A DNA stretch of 64,000 bases, taken from contig NZ_BDAG01000006.1 in NCBI RefSeq assembly GCF_002091715.1, forward strand, positions 124,001-188,000, in the 5' to 3' direction. Position 1 is the first letter of the stretch, and every line of letters starts with the position of its first letter. The notes below the pieces were generated by a model. The model saw only the letters and a program-made list of their open reading frames with translations, ran no database searches and was not told the origin of the DNA. This DNA is from Pseudomonas migulae NBRC 103157. Its GTDB lineage: Bacteria; Pseudomonadota; Gammaproteobacteria; Pseudomonadales; Pseudomonadaceae. Below, in pieces: positions 17,446-27,063 of the stretch. A program made the position numbers and the translations under genes.

Positions 17446-18930
17446 TTAAATCACGAACAAATCCACAAACCGGTTCACCGGTGTTGCCTCAAGCCGCGCC
17501 TGGTCCTTGCACAATGCAAATATCTCGGCACTGCGCTGCGCCGTAAAGCGCGTCGCCAGGTTCGCCTTGAACTTGTCCTCCAGCAGCGGAATACCGTCCG
17601 CACGGCGCCGACGATGGCCGATCGGGTACTCGACCACCACCTTCCCGGTGCTTGAACCGTCCTTGAAAAACACCTGTATCGCATTGGCAATCGAGCGTTT
17701 GTCCGCCTCCAGGTATTCGCGGGTGTATTGCGGGTCTTCGACGATGACCATTTTCTCGCGCAGCACATCGATGATCGGATGCGCCGCATGGAAGTCATCT
17801 TCGTATTGCTCGGCCACCAGATTGCCGAAGGCCAGCGGGACGGCGGTCATGTACTGGATGCAGTGATCACGGTCTGCCGCGTTGGCCAGCGGGCCGACCT
17901 TGGAAATGATGCGGATCGCCGACTCGTGGGTGGTGATGACGATTCTGTCGATCTCGTGCAGGCGATTCCTGACTTGCGGATGCAACGTCACAGCCGCTTC
18001 GCAAGCCGTTTGTGCGTGGAATTCGGCCGGGAAGCTGATTTTGAACAGCACGTTTTCCATCACGTAGCTGCCATATGAACGGGTAAAACCGAAGGCACGC
18101 TTGTCTTCGGGCTTGAGCGCCAGGTCGTTGTTGGTGTGGCTGAACAACACGTCGTAGAAGCCCCACTGTCTGGCGGTCAGTACACCGGGAATGCCCATCT
18201 CGCCCCGCATTGCGATGTCCGCCAGACGTACGCCTCGACTGGTCGCATCACCCGCCGCCCAGGATTTGCGTGAACCGGCATTCGGCGCATGCCGATAGGT
18301 GCGCAACGCTTGCCCGTCAGCAAAGGCATGGGACAACGCGGACAGCAACTGCTCGCGATTGGCGCCCATCAGTTTGGCGGTAACGGCGGTCGAGGCAACT
18401 TTCACCAGGATGACGTGATCAAGGCCGACACGATTGAAGGAGTTTTCCAGCGCGATGACGCCCTGAATCTCGTGGGCCATGATCATCGCTTCAAGTACGG
18501 CGCGGACGGTCAGCGGCGCGTCGCCATTGGCCAGGCGCTTTTGCGACAGGTGATCGGCCACCGCGAGAATGCCACCGAGGTTATCGGACGGATGGCCCCA
18601 TTCGGCGGCGAGCCAGGTGTCGTTGTAATCGAGCCAGCGCACGATGCAGCCGATGTCCCACGCGGCTTTGACCGGATCGAGACGATAGCTGGTGCCGGGT
18701 ACGCGGGCGCCGAACGGGACGACGGTGCCTTCGACGATCGGGCCCAGGTGTTTGGTGCATTCGGGAAAGCGCAGGGCCAGCAGGCCGCAGCCGAGGGTAT
18801 CGATCAGGCAGTTACGGGCGGTGTCCAGCGCTTCCCCGGACTCGATCTTGAAGTTGAGGACGTAATCGGCAATGTCCTGCAGGACGCTGTCGTAGTCGGG
18901 GCGGTTGTTCAGGTCGACGTTGGCGCTCAT
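17446..18930 (-). CDS. prpD: 2-methylcitrate dehydratase (MmgE/PrpD family)
   Basis: A 494-residue cytoplasmic MmgE/PrpD-fold enzyme that dehydrates 2-methylcitrate to 2-methyl-cis-aconitate. Recognisable stretches are [26 protein letters not shown] near residues 100-125 and [19 protein letters not shown]. It is the last gene of the prp cluster. It coexists here with acnD/prpF, which provide an alternative dehydratase route, so it may be partly redundant or may make a specific stereoisomer. A 184-base gap with a REPIN separates it from prpF. Confidence 0.95.
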   Translation of the reverse strand: MSANVDLNNRPDYDSVLQDIADYVLNFKIESGEALDTARNCLIDTLGCGLLALRFPECTKHLGPIVEGTVVPFGARVPGTSYRLDPVKAAWDIGCIVRWLDYNDTWLAAEWGHPSDNLGGILAVADHLSQKRLANGDAPLTVRAVLEAMIMAHEIQGVIALENSFNRVGLDHVILVKVASTAVTAKLMGANREQLLSALSHAFADGQALRTYRHAPNAGSRKSWAAGDATSRGVRLADIAMRGEMGIPGVLTARQWGFYDVLFSHTNNDLALKPEDKRAFGFTRSYGSYVMENVLFKISFPAEFHAQTACEAAVTLHPQVRNRLHEIDRIVITTHESAIRIISKVGPLANAADRDHCIQYMTAVPLAFGNLVAEQYEDDFHAAHPIIDVLREKMVIVEDPQYTREYLEADKRSIANAIQVFFKDGSSTGKVVVEYPIGHRRRRADGIPLLEDKFKANLATRFTAQRSAEIFALCKDQARLEATPVNRFVDLFVI

Positions 18931-19009
18931 GTTCGATTCACTCTTGAAGTGGTTCGTTGAGGGGACCTCGGTTCAGGGTAATCAGATTCTTATAATTGAA
19001 ATGCACTCT

Positions 19010-19099
19010 CTGTAGGAGCCGGCTTGCTGGCGATCCAGGCAACGCGGTCTTGTCTGATACACCGAGTTGTCGGGATCGCCAGCAAGCCGGCTCCTACAG
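19010..19099. repeat. REPIN (TGTAGGAGCCGGC type)
   Basis: CTGTAGGAGCCGGCTTGCTGGCGATCC and the inverted GGATCGCCAGCAAGCCGGCTCCTACAG form the two arms, between prpD and prpF. Confidence 0.93.
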
Positions 19100-19113
19100 G
19101 TGGGTGTGTTGGA

Positions 19114-20304
19114 TTAGAAGGAATCGCCCGGCACGCGCACGAAGCCTTCCATCAACACCCGCGCACTGCGGCTCATGATGGCCTTGTTCACGGTCCATTC
19201 ACCGTTCACCTGGCTGGCCTCGGCGCCGACGCGCAACGTCCCGGACGGATGCCCGAAGCGCACGGCATTGCGCTCGATGCCGCCGGCGGCAAGGTTAACC
19301 AAGGTGCCGGAAATCGCCGCTGCCGTACCGATTGCGACCGCAGCGGTGCCCATCATCGCGTGGTGCAATTTGCCCATCGACAGAGCGCGTACCAGCAGGT
19401 CGACATCACCCGCCTTGATCGCCTTGCCGCTGGACGCCACGTAATCCGCCGGCCTGGCCACAAACGCAACCTTCGGCGTGTGCTGCCGCCTGGCCGCTTC
19501 GTCAAGGTTCGAAATCAGTCCCATGCGCAACGCACCATAAGCACGGATGGTCTCGAACATCTGCAGTGCTTTCGGATCGCCATTGATCGCACCTTGCAGC
19601 TCGGTGCCGGTGTAACCGATGTCTTCGGCATTGACGAAAATAGTCGGAATACCGGCATTGATCATGGTCGCCTTGAAAGTCCCGACGCCGGGCACTTCAA
19701 GGTCATCCACCAGGTTGCCGGTAGGGAACATTGAACCGCCACCGCCCTCTTCTTCCGCTGCCGGGTCCATGAATTCGACCTGCACTTCGGCCGCCGGAAA
19801 GGTCACGCCGTCGAGTTCGAAATCACCGGTTTCCTGAACCTCACCGTTGGTGATCGGCACATGGGCGATGATGGTCTTGCCGATGTTGGCCTGCCACACG
19901 CGCACCACCGCCACACCGTTGTGCGGGATGCGGCTGGCGTCCACCAGACCGTTGCTGATGGCGAACGAACCGACCGCCGCCGACAGGTTGCCGCAGTTGC
20001 CGCTCCAGTCCACGAAAGGCTTGTCGATGGAGACCTGACCGAACAGGTAGTCGACGTCGTGATCAGCCTTGATGCTTTTCGACAGGATCACGGTTTTGCT
20101 GGTGCTGGAGGTCGCGCCGCCCATGCCGTCGATTTGCTTGTCGTATGGGTCGGGGCTGCCGATCACGCGCAGCAACAAGGCGTCGCGCGCCGGGCCGGGA
20201 ATCTGTGCCGCTTCGGGCAGGTCTTTCAGGCTGAAAAACACGCCTTTGCTGGTGCCGCCGCGCATGTAGGTGGCGGGGATTTTGATCTGGGGTGCGTGAG
20301 CCAT
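19114..20304 (-). CDS. prpF: 2-methylaconitate cis-trans isomerase PrpF
   Basis: A 396-residue PrpF (DUF453) protein that isomerises 2-methyl-trans-aconitate made by AcnD to the cis form, allowing AcnD to support growth on propionate. Family segments are IPATYMRGGTSKGVFF at the N-terminus, DPYDKQIDGMGGATSSTSK and DWSGNCGNLSAAVG (the Cys is in the active site). ATG 20304 starts MAHAPQIKIP; a longer frame opening at 20352 adds a non-conserved leader. It is directly downstream of acnD, the invariable pairing. Confidence 0.95.
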   Translation of the reverse strand: MAHAPQIKIPATYMRGGTSKGVFFSLKDLPEAAQIPGPARDALLLRVIGSPDPYDKQIDGMGGATSSTSKTVILSKSIKADHDVDYLFGQVSIDKPFVDWSGNCGNLSAAVGSFAISNGLVDASRIPHNGVAVVRVWQANIGKTIIAHVPITNGEVQETGDFELDGVTFPAAEVQVEFMDPAAEEEGGGGSMFPTGNLVDDLEVPGVGTFKATMINAGIPTIFVNAEDIGYTGTELQGAINGDPKALQMFETIRAYGALRMGLISNLDEAARRQHTPKVAFVARPADYVASSGKAIKAGDVDLLVRALSMGKLHHAMMGTAAVAIGTAAAISGTLVNLAAGGIERNAVRFGHPSGTLRVGAEASQVNGEWTVNKAIMSRSARVLMEGFVRVPGDSF

Positions 20305-20360
20305 GGGTGCTCCTTCAAGACAGGCACGGGACTTGAAGCCCCGTGCCCGCACTGGGTGAT

Positions 20361-22958
20361 TTAGACGGCGACCGCCGATTCTTCGAGGAAGTCCTGTGCG
20401 AAGCGTTGCAGCACGCCGCCGGCCTCGTAGATCGACACTTCTTCAGCGGTGTCGAGGCGGCAGGTCACCGGCACTTCGACGCGCTCACCGTTCTTGCGAT
20501 TGATCACCAGCGTCAGTTCGGCACGTGGCGTGCGTTCGCCAATCACGTCGTAGGTTTCGCTGCCGTCGATGGCCAGAGTGTGGCGGTTGGTGCCCGGCTT
20601 GAACTCCAGCGGCAACACGCCCATGCCCACCAGGTTGGTGCGGTGGATGCGCTCGAAACCTTCGGCGGCAATCGCTTCCACGCCTGCCAGACGCACGCCC
20701 TTGGCCGCCCAGTCGCGGGACGAACCCTGACCGTAGTCGGCGCCGGCAATGATGACCAGCGGCTGCTTGCGTTCCATGTAGGTTTCGATGGCTTCCCACA
20801 TGCGCATGACCTTGCCTTCCGGCTCGACACGGGCCAGCGAACCCTGCTTGACCTTGCCGTTTTCCTGGACCATTTCGTTGAACAGTTTCGGGTTGGCAAA
20901 GGTGGCGCGTTGCGCGGTCAAATGGTCGCCGCGATGCGTCGCGTAAGAGTTGAAGTCCTCTTCCGGCAGGCCCATTTTCGCCAGGTACTCGCCGGCGGCG
21001 CTGTCGAGCATGATCGCGTTCGACGGCGACAGGTGATCGGTGGTGATGTTGTCCGGCAGCACCGCCAGCGGGCGCATGCCCTTGAGCGGACGCGCGCCGG
21101 CCAATGCGCCTTCCCAGTACGGAGGACGGCGGATGTAGGTGCTCATCTCGCGCCAGTCATACAACGGCGTCACTTTCGGGCCGGTGTCTTCATGGATGGC
21201 GAACATCGGGATGTAGACCTGACGGAACTGCTCCGGCTTGACCGAGGCTTTCACCACCGCGTCGATTTCTTCGTCGCTCGGCCAGATGTCCTTCAGACGG
21301 ATTTCCTTGCCGTTCGCATCCAGGCCCAGCACATCTTTTTCGATGTCGAAACGGATGGTGCCGGCGATGGCGTACGCGACCACCAACGGCGGCGAAGCGA
21401 GGAATGCTTGCTTGGCGTAAGGGTGAATCCGACCATCGAAGTTGCGGTTACCGGAGAGCACGGCGGTGGCGTACAGGTCGCGGTCGATGATCTCTTGCTG
21501 GATCACCGGGTCCAGCGCGCCGGACATGCCATTGCAGGTGGTGCACGCGAAAGCCACGACGCCGAAACCGAGTTGTTCCAGTTCGTCCGTCAGGCCCGCT
21601 TCATCGAGGTACAAAGCGACGGTTTTCGAACCCGGCGCCAGGGACGATTTGACCCATGGCTTGCGGGTCAGCCCGAGCTTGTTGGCGTTGCGCGCCAGCA
21701 GGCCGGCCGCGATCACGTTGCGCGGGTTGCTGGTGTTGGTGCAGCTGGTGATGGCGGCGATGATCACCGCGCCGTCGGGCATCTGCCCCGGCACGTCATC
21801 CCACTGGCCGGAGATGCCTCGCGCGGCCAGATCGGAGGTGGCGACGCGGGCGTGCGGGTTGCTCGGGCCCGCCATGTTGCGCACCACCGAGGACAGGTTG
21901 AAAGTCAGGCCGCGCTCGTATTGCGCGCCCTTCAGGCTGTCGGCCCACAGGCCCGTGGTCTTGGCGTAGTTCTCGACCAACTGCACCTGCTCGTCTTCAC
22001 GGCCGGTGAGTTTGAGGTAGTCGATGGTCTGCTGGTCGATGTAGAACATCGCTGCGGTGGCGCCGTATTCCGGGGCCATGTTGGAAATGGTAGCGCGGTC
22101 GCCGAGGGTCAACGCGGAGGCGCCTTCGCCGAAGAATTCCAGCCATGCGCCAACGACTTTTTGCTTGCGCAGGAACTCGGTCAGCGCCAGCACCATGTCG
22201 GTGGCGGTGATGCCTGGCTGCAGCTTGCCGGTCAGCTCGACGCCGACGCTTTCCGGCAGACGCATCCACGATGCGCGGCCGAGCATAACGCTTTCGGCTT
22301 CCAGACCACCGACGCCGATGGCGATCACGCCCAGCGCATCGACATGCGGGGTGTGACTGTCGGTGCCGACGCAGGTGTCGGGGAACGCCACGCCATCGCG
22401 CACCTGAATCACCGGAGACATTTTCTCCAGGTTGATCTGGTGCATGATCCCGTTGCCGGGCGGAATCACGTCAACGTTCTTGAACGCTTTCTTGGTCCAG
22501 TTGATGAAGTGGAAACGGTCTTCGTTGCGACGGTCTTCGATGGCGCGGTTCTTCTCGAACGCGTCCGGATCGAAACCACCGCGCTCGACGGCCAGGGAGT
22601 GGTCGACGATCAGTTGTGTCGGCACCACCGGGTTCACTTGCGCCGGGTCGCCACCTTGCAGGGCGATGGCGTCACGCAGGCCGGCGAGGTCGACCAGCGC
22701 AGTCTGGCCGAGAATGTCGTGGCACACCACGCGGGCCGGGAACCATGGGAAGTCGAGGTCGCGTTTGCGCTCGATGAATTGCTTCAGGGATTCGGTGAGC
22801 GTGGACGGGTCGCAGCGACGCACCAGGTTTTCCGCCAGCACGCGGGAGGTGTACGGCAGAGTGTCGTAGGCGCCGGGCTGGATGGCTTCGACTGCCGCAC
22901 GGACGTCGAAGTAATCCAGATGGCTGCCGGGCAGCGGTTTACGGAATTCAGTGTTCAT
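20361..22958 (-). CDS. acnD: Fe/S-dependent 2-methylisocitrate dehydratase AcnD
   Basis: An 865-residue aconitase-family [4Fe-4S] enzyme that dehydrates 2-methylcitrate in the methylcitrate cycle. Visible are GTDSHTPHVDALGVIAIGVGG, the cluster-binding Cys motif with SCTNTSNPRNVIAAGLL and CTTCNGMSGALDP, and the C-terminal swivel domain with GADYGQGSSRDWAAKG. The length and the prpF neighbour separate it from AcnA. It sits between prpC and prpF in the operon. Confidence 0.96.
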   Translation of the reverse strand: MNTEFRKPLPGSHLDYFDVRAAVEAIQPGAYDTLPYTSRVLAENLVRRCDPSTLTESLKQFIERKRDLDFPWFPARVVCHDILGQTALVDLAGLRDAIALQGGDPAQVNPVVPTQLIVDHSLAVERGGFDPDAFEKNRAIEDRRNEDRFHFINWTKKAFKNVDVIPPGNGIMHQINLEKMSPVIQVRDGVAFPDTCVGTDSHTPHVDALGVIAIGVGGLEAESVMLGRASWMRLPESVGVELTGKLQPGITATDMVLALTEFLRKQKVVGAWLEFFGEGASALTLGDRATISNMAPEYGATAAMFYIDQQTIDYLKLTGREDEQVQLVENYAKTTGLWADSLKGAQYERGLTFNLSSVVRNMAGPSNPHARVATSDLAARGISGQWDDVPGQMPDGAVIIAAITSCTNTSNPRNVIAAGLLARNANKLGLTRKPWVKSSLAPGSKTVALYLDEAGLTDELEQLGFGVVAFACTTCNGMSGALDPVIQQEIIDRDLYATAVLSGNRNFDGRIHPYAKQAFLASPPLVVAYAIAGTIRFDIEKDVLGLDANGKEIRLKDIWPSDEEIDAVVKASVKPEQFRQVYIPMFAIHEDTGPKVTPLYDWREMSTYIRRPPYWEGALAGARPLKGMRPLAVLPDNITTDHLSPSNAIMLDSAAGEYLAKMGLPEEDFNSYATHRGDHLTAQRATFANPKLFNEMVQENGKVKQGSLARVEPEGKVMRMWEAIETYMERKQPLVIIAGADYGQGSSRDWAAKGVRLAGVEAIAAEGFERIHRTNLVGMGVLPLEFKPGTNRHTLAIDGSETYDVIGERTPRAELTLVINRKNGERVEVPVTCRLDTAEEVSIYEAGGVLQRFAQDFLEESAVAV

Positions 22959-23023
22959 CGTCAGGACTCGGTCACGGTGGTTTCAAAAGGCGAGGCCTGG
23001 CACCGATCTTGAAATTAACATCG

Positions 23024-23122
23024 CCCCTGTACGAGCAAGCTTGCTCGCGATAGCGGTATATCTGTCGACATCAATGTTGAATGTCAGACCGCCATCGCCA
23101 GCAAGCCGGCTCCTACAAGGGG
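23024..23122. repeat. REPIN (TGTAGGAGC type, one diverged arm)
   Basis: CCCCTGTACGAGCAAGCTTGCTCGCGATAGCGG pairs with CCGCCATCGCCAGCAAGCCGGCTCCTACAAGGGG. One arm is of the CTCGCGA and the other of the TGGCGA subtype. It lies between acnD and prpC. Confidence 0.85.
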
Positions 23123-23157
23123 ATCTGCGTTGAATTCAGATCCCAGGCCCACCCCGG

Positions 23158-24285
23158 TCAGCGTTGTTCGATTGGCACGAACTTGCGCTGTTCGACGCCG
23201 ACGTACTCGGCGCTCGGGCGGATGATGCGGTTGTTGGCACGTTGTTCGAACACATGCGCCGCCCAGCCGGTCAGGCGCGAGCAGACAAAAATCGGCGTGA
23301 ACAACTTGGTCGGAATCCCCATGAAGTGGTACGTCGACGCATGGTAGAAGTCAGCGTTCGGGAACAGTTTTTTCTGCTCCCACATGGTTGCGTCGATGGC
23401 TTCGGAAACCGGGAACAACACCGTGTCGCCCACTTCGTCGGCGAGTTTTTTCGACCAGCCCTTGATCACTTCATTGCGCGGATCGTTGTCCTTATAGATC
23501 GCGTGGCCAAAGCCCATGATCTTGTCCTTGCGCGCCAGCATGTCGAGGGTGCCCTCGACCGCCTCTTCAGGCGAAGAGAAGCGTTCGATCATTTCCATCG
23601 CCGCTTCGTTGGCGCCGCCGTGCAGCGGGCCGCGCAGGGAACCGATGGCCGCCGTGATGCAGGAGAACAGGTCGGACAGGGTCGATGCACACACCCGAGC
23701 GGTGAAGGTCGACGCGTTGAACTCGTGTTCCGCGTAGAGGATCAGCGAAACGTTCATCACTTTGACGTGCAACTCGCTTGGCTTCTTGTCGTGCAGCAAG
23801 TGCAGGAAGTGGCCGCCAATGGATTGTTCGTCGCTCACGCAGCTGATGCGTTTGCCGTCGTGGCTGAAGCGATACCAGTAGCACATGATCGCCGGGAACG
23901 CGGCCAGCAGGCGGTCGGTTTTGTCGTGCTGCTCGGAGAAATCTTTCTCTGGTTCGATATTGCCCAGGAACGAGCAACCGGTGCGCATCACGTCCATCGG
24001 GTGGGCGTCGGCGGGGATGCGTTCCAGCACTTCCTTGAGCGCTTGCGGCAGGTCGCGCAGCTTGCCCAGTTTGCTGATGTAGGCGTCCAGTTGCGCCTGG
24101 GTCGGCAGTTCGCCGTACAGCAGCAGGTAGGCCACTTCTTCAAACTGGGCGTCAGCCGCCAGTTCGCGAACGTCGTAGCCGCGATAGGTCAGGCCTGCGC
24201 CCGACTGGCCCACGGTGGACAGTGCGGTTTGCCCGGCAACCTGGCCACGGAGCCCGGCGCCACTGAGTACTTTTGCTTCGGCCAT
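23158..24285 (-). CDS. prpC: 2-methylcitrate synthase
   Basis: A 375-residue citrate-synthase-family enzyme that condenses propionyl-CoA with oxaloacetate to give 2-methylcitrate and CoA. It starts MAEAKVLSGAGLRGQVAGQTALSTVG and has the catalytic region GPLHGGANEAAMEM and GFGHAIYKDNDPRN with the family His residues, plus the C-terminal FTPIFVCSRLTGWAAHVFEQ. The short length is typical of PrpC rather than GltA. ATG 24285 is preferred; the frame opens 60 bases earlier without conservation. Confidence 0.95.
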   Translation of the reverse strand: MAEAKVLSGAGLRGQVAGQTALSTVGQSGAGLTYRGYDVRELAADAQFEEVAYLLLYGELPTQAQLDAYISKLGKLRDLPQALKEVLERIPADAHPMDVMRTGCSFLGNIEPEKDFSEQHDKTDRLLAAFPAIMCYWYRFSHDGKRISCVSDEQSIGGHFLHLLHDKKPSELHVKVMNVSLILYAEHEFNASTFTARVCASTLSDLFSCITAAIGSLRGPLHGGANEAAMEMIERFSSPEEAVEGTLDMLARKDKIMGFGHAIYKDNDPRNEVIKGWSKKLADEVGDTVLFPVSEAIDATMWEQKKLFPNADFYHASTYHFMGIPTKLFTPIFVCSRLTGWAAHVFEQRANNRIIRPSAEYVGVEQRKFVPIEQR

Positions 24286-24342
24286 TGCTGTCTCCAGTTT
24301 TCTTGAATTTGTTAGGGAATCGGCAAATTTGGGTGTTGCCAA

Positions 24343-24430
24343 CAAGATCGCAGCCTTCGGCAGCTCCTACATCGACCGCGTCCGGCAACCTCCCCGTAGG
24401 AGCTGCCGAGTAAAACGAGGCTGCGATCTT
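24343..24430. repeat. Inverted repeat of another type (AAGATCGCAGCC / GGCTGCGATCTT)
   Basis: AAGATCGCAGCCTTCGGCAGCTCCTAC and the inverted GTAGGAGCTGCCGAGTAAAACGAGGCTGCGATCTT flank a spacer. Outer arms are shared with a dispersed Pseudomonas repeat distinct from the main REP arms. It lies between prpC and prpB. Confidence 0.8.
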
Positions 24431-24437
24431 TTGATCT

Positions 24438-25328
24438 TTACTTCTTCGCGGCAAACAACGCATCGAGCTTCTGCTCGAACGTGTGGTAGTCGATGCGATC
24501 GTAGAGCTCCATGCGCGTCTGCATGGTGTCGATCACGTTCTGTTGCGTGCCGTCGCGACGGATCGCGGTGTAGACGTTTTCCGCAGCCTTGTTCATCGCG
24601 CGGAACGCGGACAACGGGTATAGCACCAGCGACACATCGGCACCGGCCAACTGCTCGGTGGTGTACAGCGGCGTCGCGCCGAATTCGGTGATGTTGGCCA
24701 GGATCGGCGCTTTCACGCGGCTGGCGAACAGCTTGTACATCTCAAGCTCAGTGATCGCTTCCGGGAAGATCATGTCGGCGCCGGCCTCGATGCACGCCGC
24801 AGCGCGATCCAGTGCGGATTCCAGACCTTCAACGGCCAGGGCGTCGGTGCGGGCCATGATCACGAAGCTGTCGTCGGTGCGCGCATCGACCGCCGCCTTG
24901 ATGCGGTCGACCATTTCCTGCTGCGAAACGATCTCTTTATTAGGACGGTGACCACAGCGCTTGGCGCCGACCTGATCTTCGATGTGAATCGCCGCCGCGC
25001 CGAACTTGATCATCGACTTGACGGTGCGCGCGACGTTGAACGCCGAGGAACCGAAACCGGTGTCCACGTCCACCAGCAGCGGCAGGTCGCACACGTCGGT
25101 GATGCGACGCACATCGGTCAGCACGTCATCCAGGCCGGTGATGCCCAGGTCCGGCACGCCGAGGGAGCCGGCAGCCACCCCGCCACCCGACAGGTAAATC
25201 GCCTTGAAACCTGCGCGCTTGGCCAGCAGCGCATGGTTGGCGTTGATCGCGCCGACCACTTGCAGCGGATGTTCGCTGGCGACCGCATCGCGGAAACGCT
25301 GGCCTGGAGTGCTCTTGTTGGAACTCAT
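24438..25328 (-). CDS. prpB: 2-methylisocitrate lyase
   Basis: A 296-residue member of the isocitrate lyase/PEP mutase superfamily that cleaves 2-methylisocitrate to pyruvate and succinate, the last step of the cycle. The active-site loop KRCGHRPNK (123-131, Cys125) is intact and VDVDTGFG precedes it. Pyruvate made here could be fed to PEP synthase encoded 8 kb away. Its ATG overlaps the prpR stop by 4 bases (ATGA), so it is translationally coupled to the regulator. Confidence 0.96.
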   Translation of the reverse strand: MSSNKSTPGQRFRDAVASEHPLQVVGAINANHALLAKRAGFKAIYLSGGGVAAGSLGVPDLGITGLDDVLTDVRRITDVCDLPLLVDVDTGFGSSAFNVARTVKSMIKFGAAAIHIEDQVGAKRCGHRPNKEIVSQQEMVDRIKAAVDARTDDSFVIMARTDALAVEGLESALDRAAACIEAGADMIFPEAITELEMYKLFASRVKAPILANITEFGATPLYTTEQLAGADVSLVLYPLSAFRAMNKAAENVYTAIRRDGTQQNVIDTMQTRMELYDRIDYHTFEQKLDALFAAKK

Positions 25329-26047
25329 GACTCACCTCGTTCAGTGGCTGTCTTAGTAGCGCCGTCCTGGTAGTGACGGGCGATATTGCGTTTGGAGGCG
25401 CCGATGTGACGGCGCATCAACAACTCGGCCAGTTCACCGTCACGGTCGGCGATGGCATCGAGAATCCTGTGGTGCTCGGCAAAGGCCTGGCGCGGGCGAT
25501 TGGGCGTGGTGGAAAACTGGATGCGGTACATGCGCACCAGTTGATAAAGCTCACCGCAGAGCATCTGCGTCAGGGTGCGATTGCCGCTGCCCTGGATGAT
25601 TCGGTAATGGAAGTCGAAATCGCCTTCCTGCTGGTAATAGCCGACACCGGCCTGAAACGCCGCATCGCGCTCGTGGGTTTCAAGGACGTGGCGCAGCTCG
25701 TCGATTTCTTCGACGGTCATGCGTTCAGCGGCCAAGCGACAGGCCATGCCTTCGAGGGATTCGCGGATTTCGTAGAGCTCCAGCAGCTCGGCGTGGCTCA
25801 GGGAAACCACCCGCGCCCCGACGTGCGGCACGCGAACCAGCAGGCGCTGGCCTTCCAGACGGTGAATGGCTTCACGCAGCGGGCCGCGGCTGATGCCATA
25901 GGTGCGCGCCAGTTCCGGCTCGGAGATCTTGCTGCCCGGGGCGATCTCGCCCTTGACGATGGCCGCCTGAATGCGTCGGAAGACGTTCTCGGAAAGTGTT
26001 TCCGAATCGTCCTGAGCAATGACCGGGGGATCGAGTTGATCCAGCAT
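25325..26047 (-). CDS. prpR: GntR-family (FadR subfamily) regulator of the prp operon
   Basis: A 240-residue regulator. A winged helix-turn-helix ([51 protein letters not shown], roughly residues 18-75, given here in part as [19 protein letters not shown]) precedes an all-helical FCD effector domain with metal-binding His residues. It is first in the prp operon and overlaps prpB, so it most likely represses the operon and responds to a methylcitrate-cycle intermediate. ATG 26047 is chosen because AAGG precedes it; a longer frame to 26131 would run through a candidate operator. Confidence 0.92.
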   Translation of the reverse strand: MLDQLDPPVIAQDDSETLSENVFRRIQAAIVKGEIAPGSKISEPELARTYGISRGPLREAIHRLEGQRLLVRVPHVGARVVSLSHAELLELYEIRESLEGMACRLAAERMTVEEIDELRHVLETHERDAAFQAGVGYYQQEGDFDFHYRIIQGSGNRTLTQMLCGELYQLVRMYRIQFSTTPNRPRQAFAEHHRILDAIADRDGELAELLMRRHIGASKRNIARHYQDGATKTATERGES

Positions 26048-26049
26048 AT

Positions 26050-26057
26050 TGTCGACA
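26050..26057. promoter_or_regulatory. Candidate PrpR operator half over the prpR ribosome-binding region
   Basis: TGTCGACA (with flanking T, TTGTCGACA) is an 8-base palindrome lying between the AAGG and the start codon of prpR. It matches the core of the 12-base palindrome at 26121-26132. Confidence 0.45.
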
Positions 26058-26120
26058 CCTTGAAAGCTGATGCGGCAAAAACTAGCGAATACAGGTCTCT
26101 TAGTCAAAGGATAAATGGAT

Positions 26121-26132
26121 ATTGTCGACAAT
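26121..26132. promoter_or_regulatory. Candidate PrpR operator
   Basis: ATTGTCGACAAT is a perfect 12-base palindrome upstream of prpR, of the TTGTC-GACAA form bound by FadR-type GntR regulators. Its core recurs 71 bases away at 26050-26057, suggesting autoregulation. Confidence 0.55.
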
Positions 26133-26159
26133 CGTCTAATAACCGGATTGTTTTAGCGT

Positions 26160-26815
26160 AGACCGAGTGCATGTCCGTTGCTGCTTTTGGCGGCGGGGCG
26201 GTTCTTTTGATGGGGTACATATCCGTTGCTGCGGTAACGGCGGGTAATGGTTCCGCCCTTACGGCGGGTTACTTGGAAAAGCGCCAAGTAACCAAGCGCC
26301 TGCGCCCCTGACGTACGGTGGCTCGCTAAGGCTCGCCATGCCCTCGCTCCGGTCCTGCTCCGTGGGCCCGCCGCCATCGGCCATCCATGGCCGGGGGCGG
26401 CTAACCCGGCATCCCTGCCGGGTTGCCCACTGCGCAGAACCTGCGCTCGGCCTTCCGACGGGGCAGATCAAGATCAAAAGCCAAAGCGAGGCGGCCTTAT
26501 AGCCGACCTGATGTTCGTCAAGGTCATCGGCGGTGAACCCCCATGTCATGCCCACCAAAAATCCCCTGTGGGAGCGGCGGTGCGACGATTCGACTTGCTC
26601 GCGAAGGCGTCCGGTCAGTCGACATCAATGCTGAATGCCAGTTCGCATTCGCGAGCAAGTCGAATCGTCGCACCGCCGCTCCCACATTTAATAGGAGTTG
26701 CTCAAGAGGGATGTAAACGACAAATGAGCGAAGCGCGCCCGCTTGAAGCCCAGGTCGGCCCGAAGGCCGCCTCGCGCTGCTGTGGCGGTAGTCGCCCCCT
26801 CACGCCCTGAGCCTG
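26160..26815. repeat. Composite non-coding repeat element (R-type) enclosing a REPIN
   Basis: About 650 bases without a convincing gene. It includes a 10-bp hairpin GGTTACTTGG/CCAAGTAACC (26267-26293), a G+C-rich block, and two 25-base inverted arms, GCGAGGCGGCCTTATAGCC... (26486-26510) and CAGGTCGGCCCGAAGGCCGC... (26751-26775), which match at 22 of 25 positions as reverse complements and enclose the REPIN at 26568-26685. Similar blocks recur in P. fluorescens intergenic regions. Short open frames here carry no family signature. Confidence 0.6.
26568..26685. repeat. REPIN (GTGGGAGCGGCGGTGCGACGATTCGACTTG type)
   Basis: Long arms TGTGGGAGCGGCGGTGCGAC... and the inverse ...GTCGCACCGCCGCTCCCACA, both ending in ACTTGCTCGCGAA, flank a 50-base spacer. 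The same subtype recurs at 37999-38119. Confidence 0.93.
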
Positions 26816-27063
26816 TCCGTCAACCGGTGACTACCTCCATCGACGCCTCTACCAGCGTTGATCCGCCCCGCGCCCGCCTGCGAGCGAACACCAAACCGAA
26901 AAGGCCAACGCTGGCGCCATAAAACCACCGTGCTAGAATGCCGCCCGCATTTGTTTGTGACATCTGCACTGCTTGTCATAAATGGCTGATAGGCATACGA
27001 GGGAGCTTGCGCAGCGATGCCAGGGCCTTGAATCGAAACACGGACCGCTGCGCACCAGGATTT

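Noticed and set aside
20343..23012. 889-residue open frame on the plus strand opposite acnD
   Set aside because: It is antisense to a clearly conserved gene, has a composition (His/Val/Ala-rich, no domain) typical of G+C-rich shadow frames and no ribosome-binding site.
26938..27063. Upstream extension of the retropepsin-like gene to 26938
   Set aside because: It would place non-hydrophobic residues before the signal peptide; ATG 27064 is the better start.
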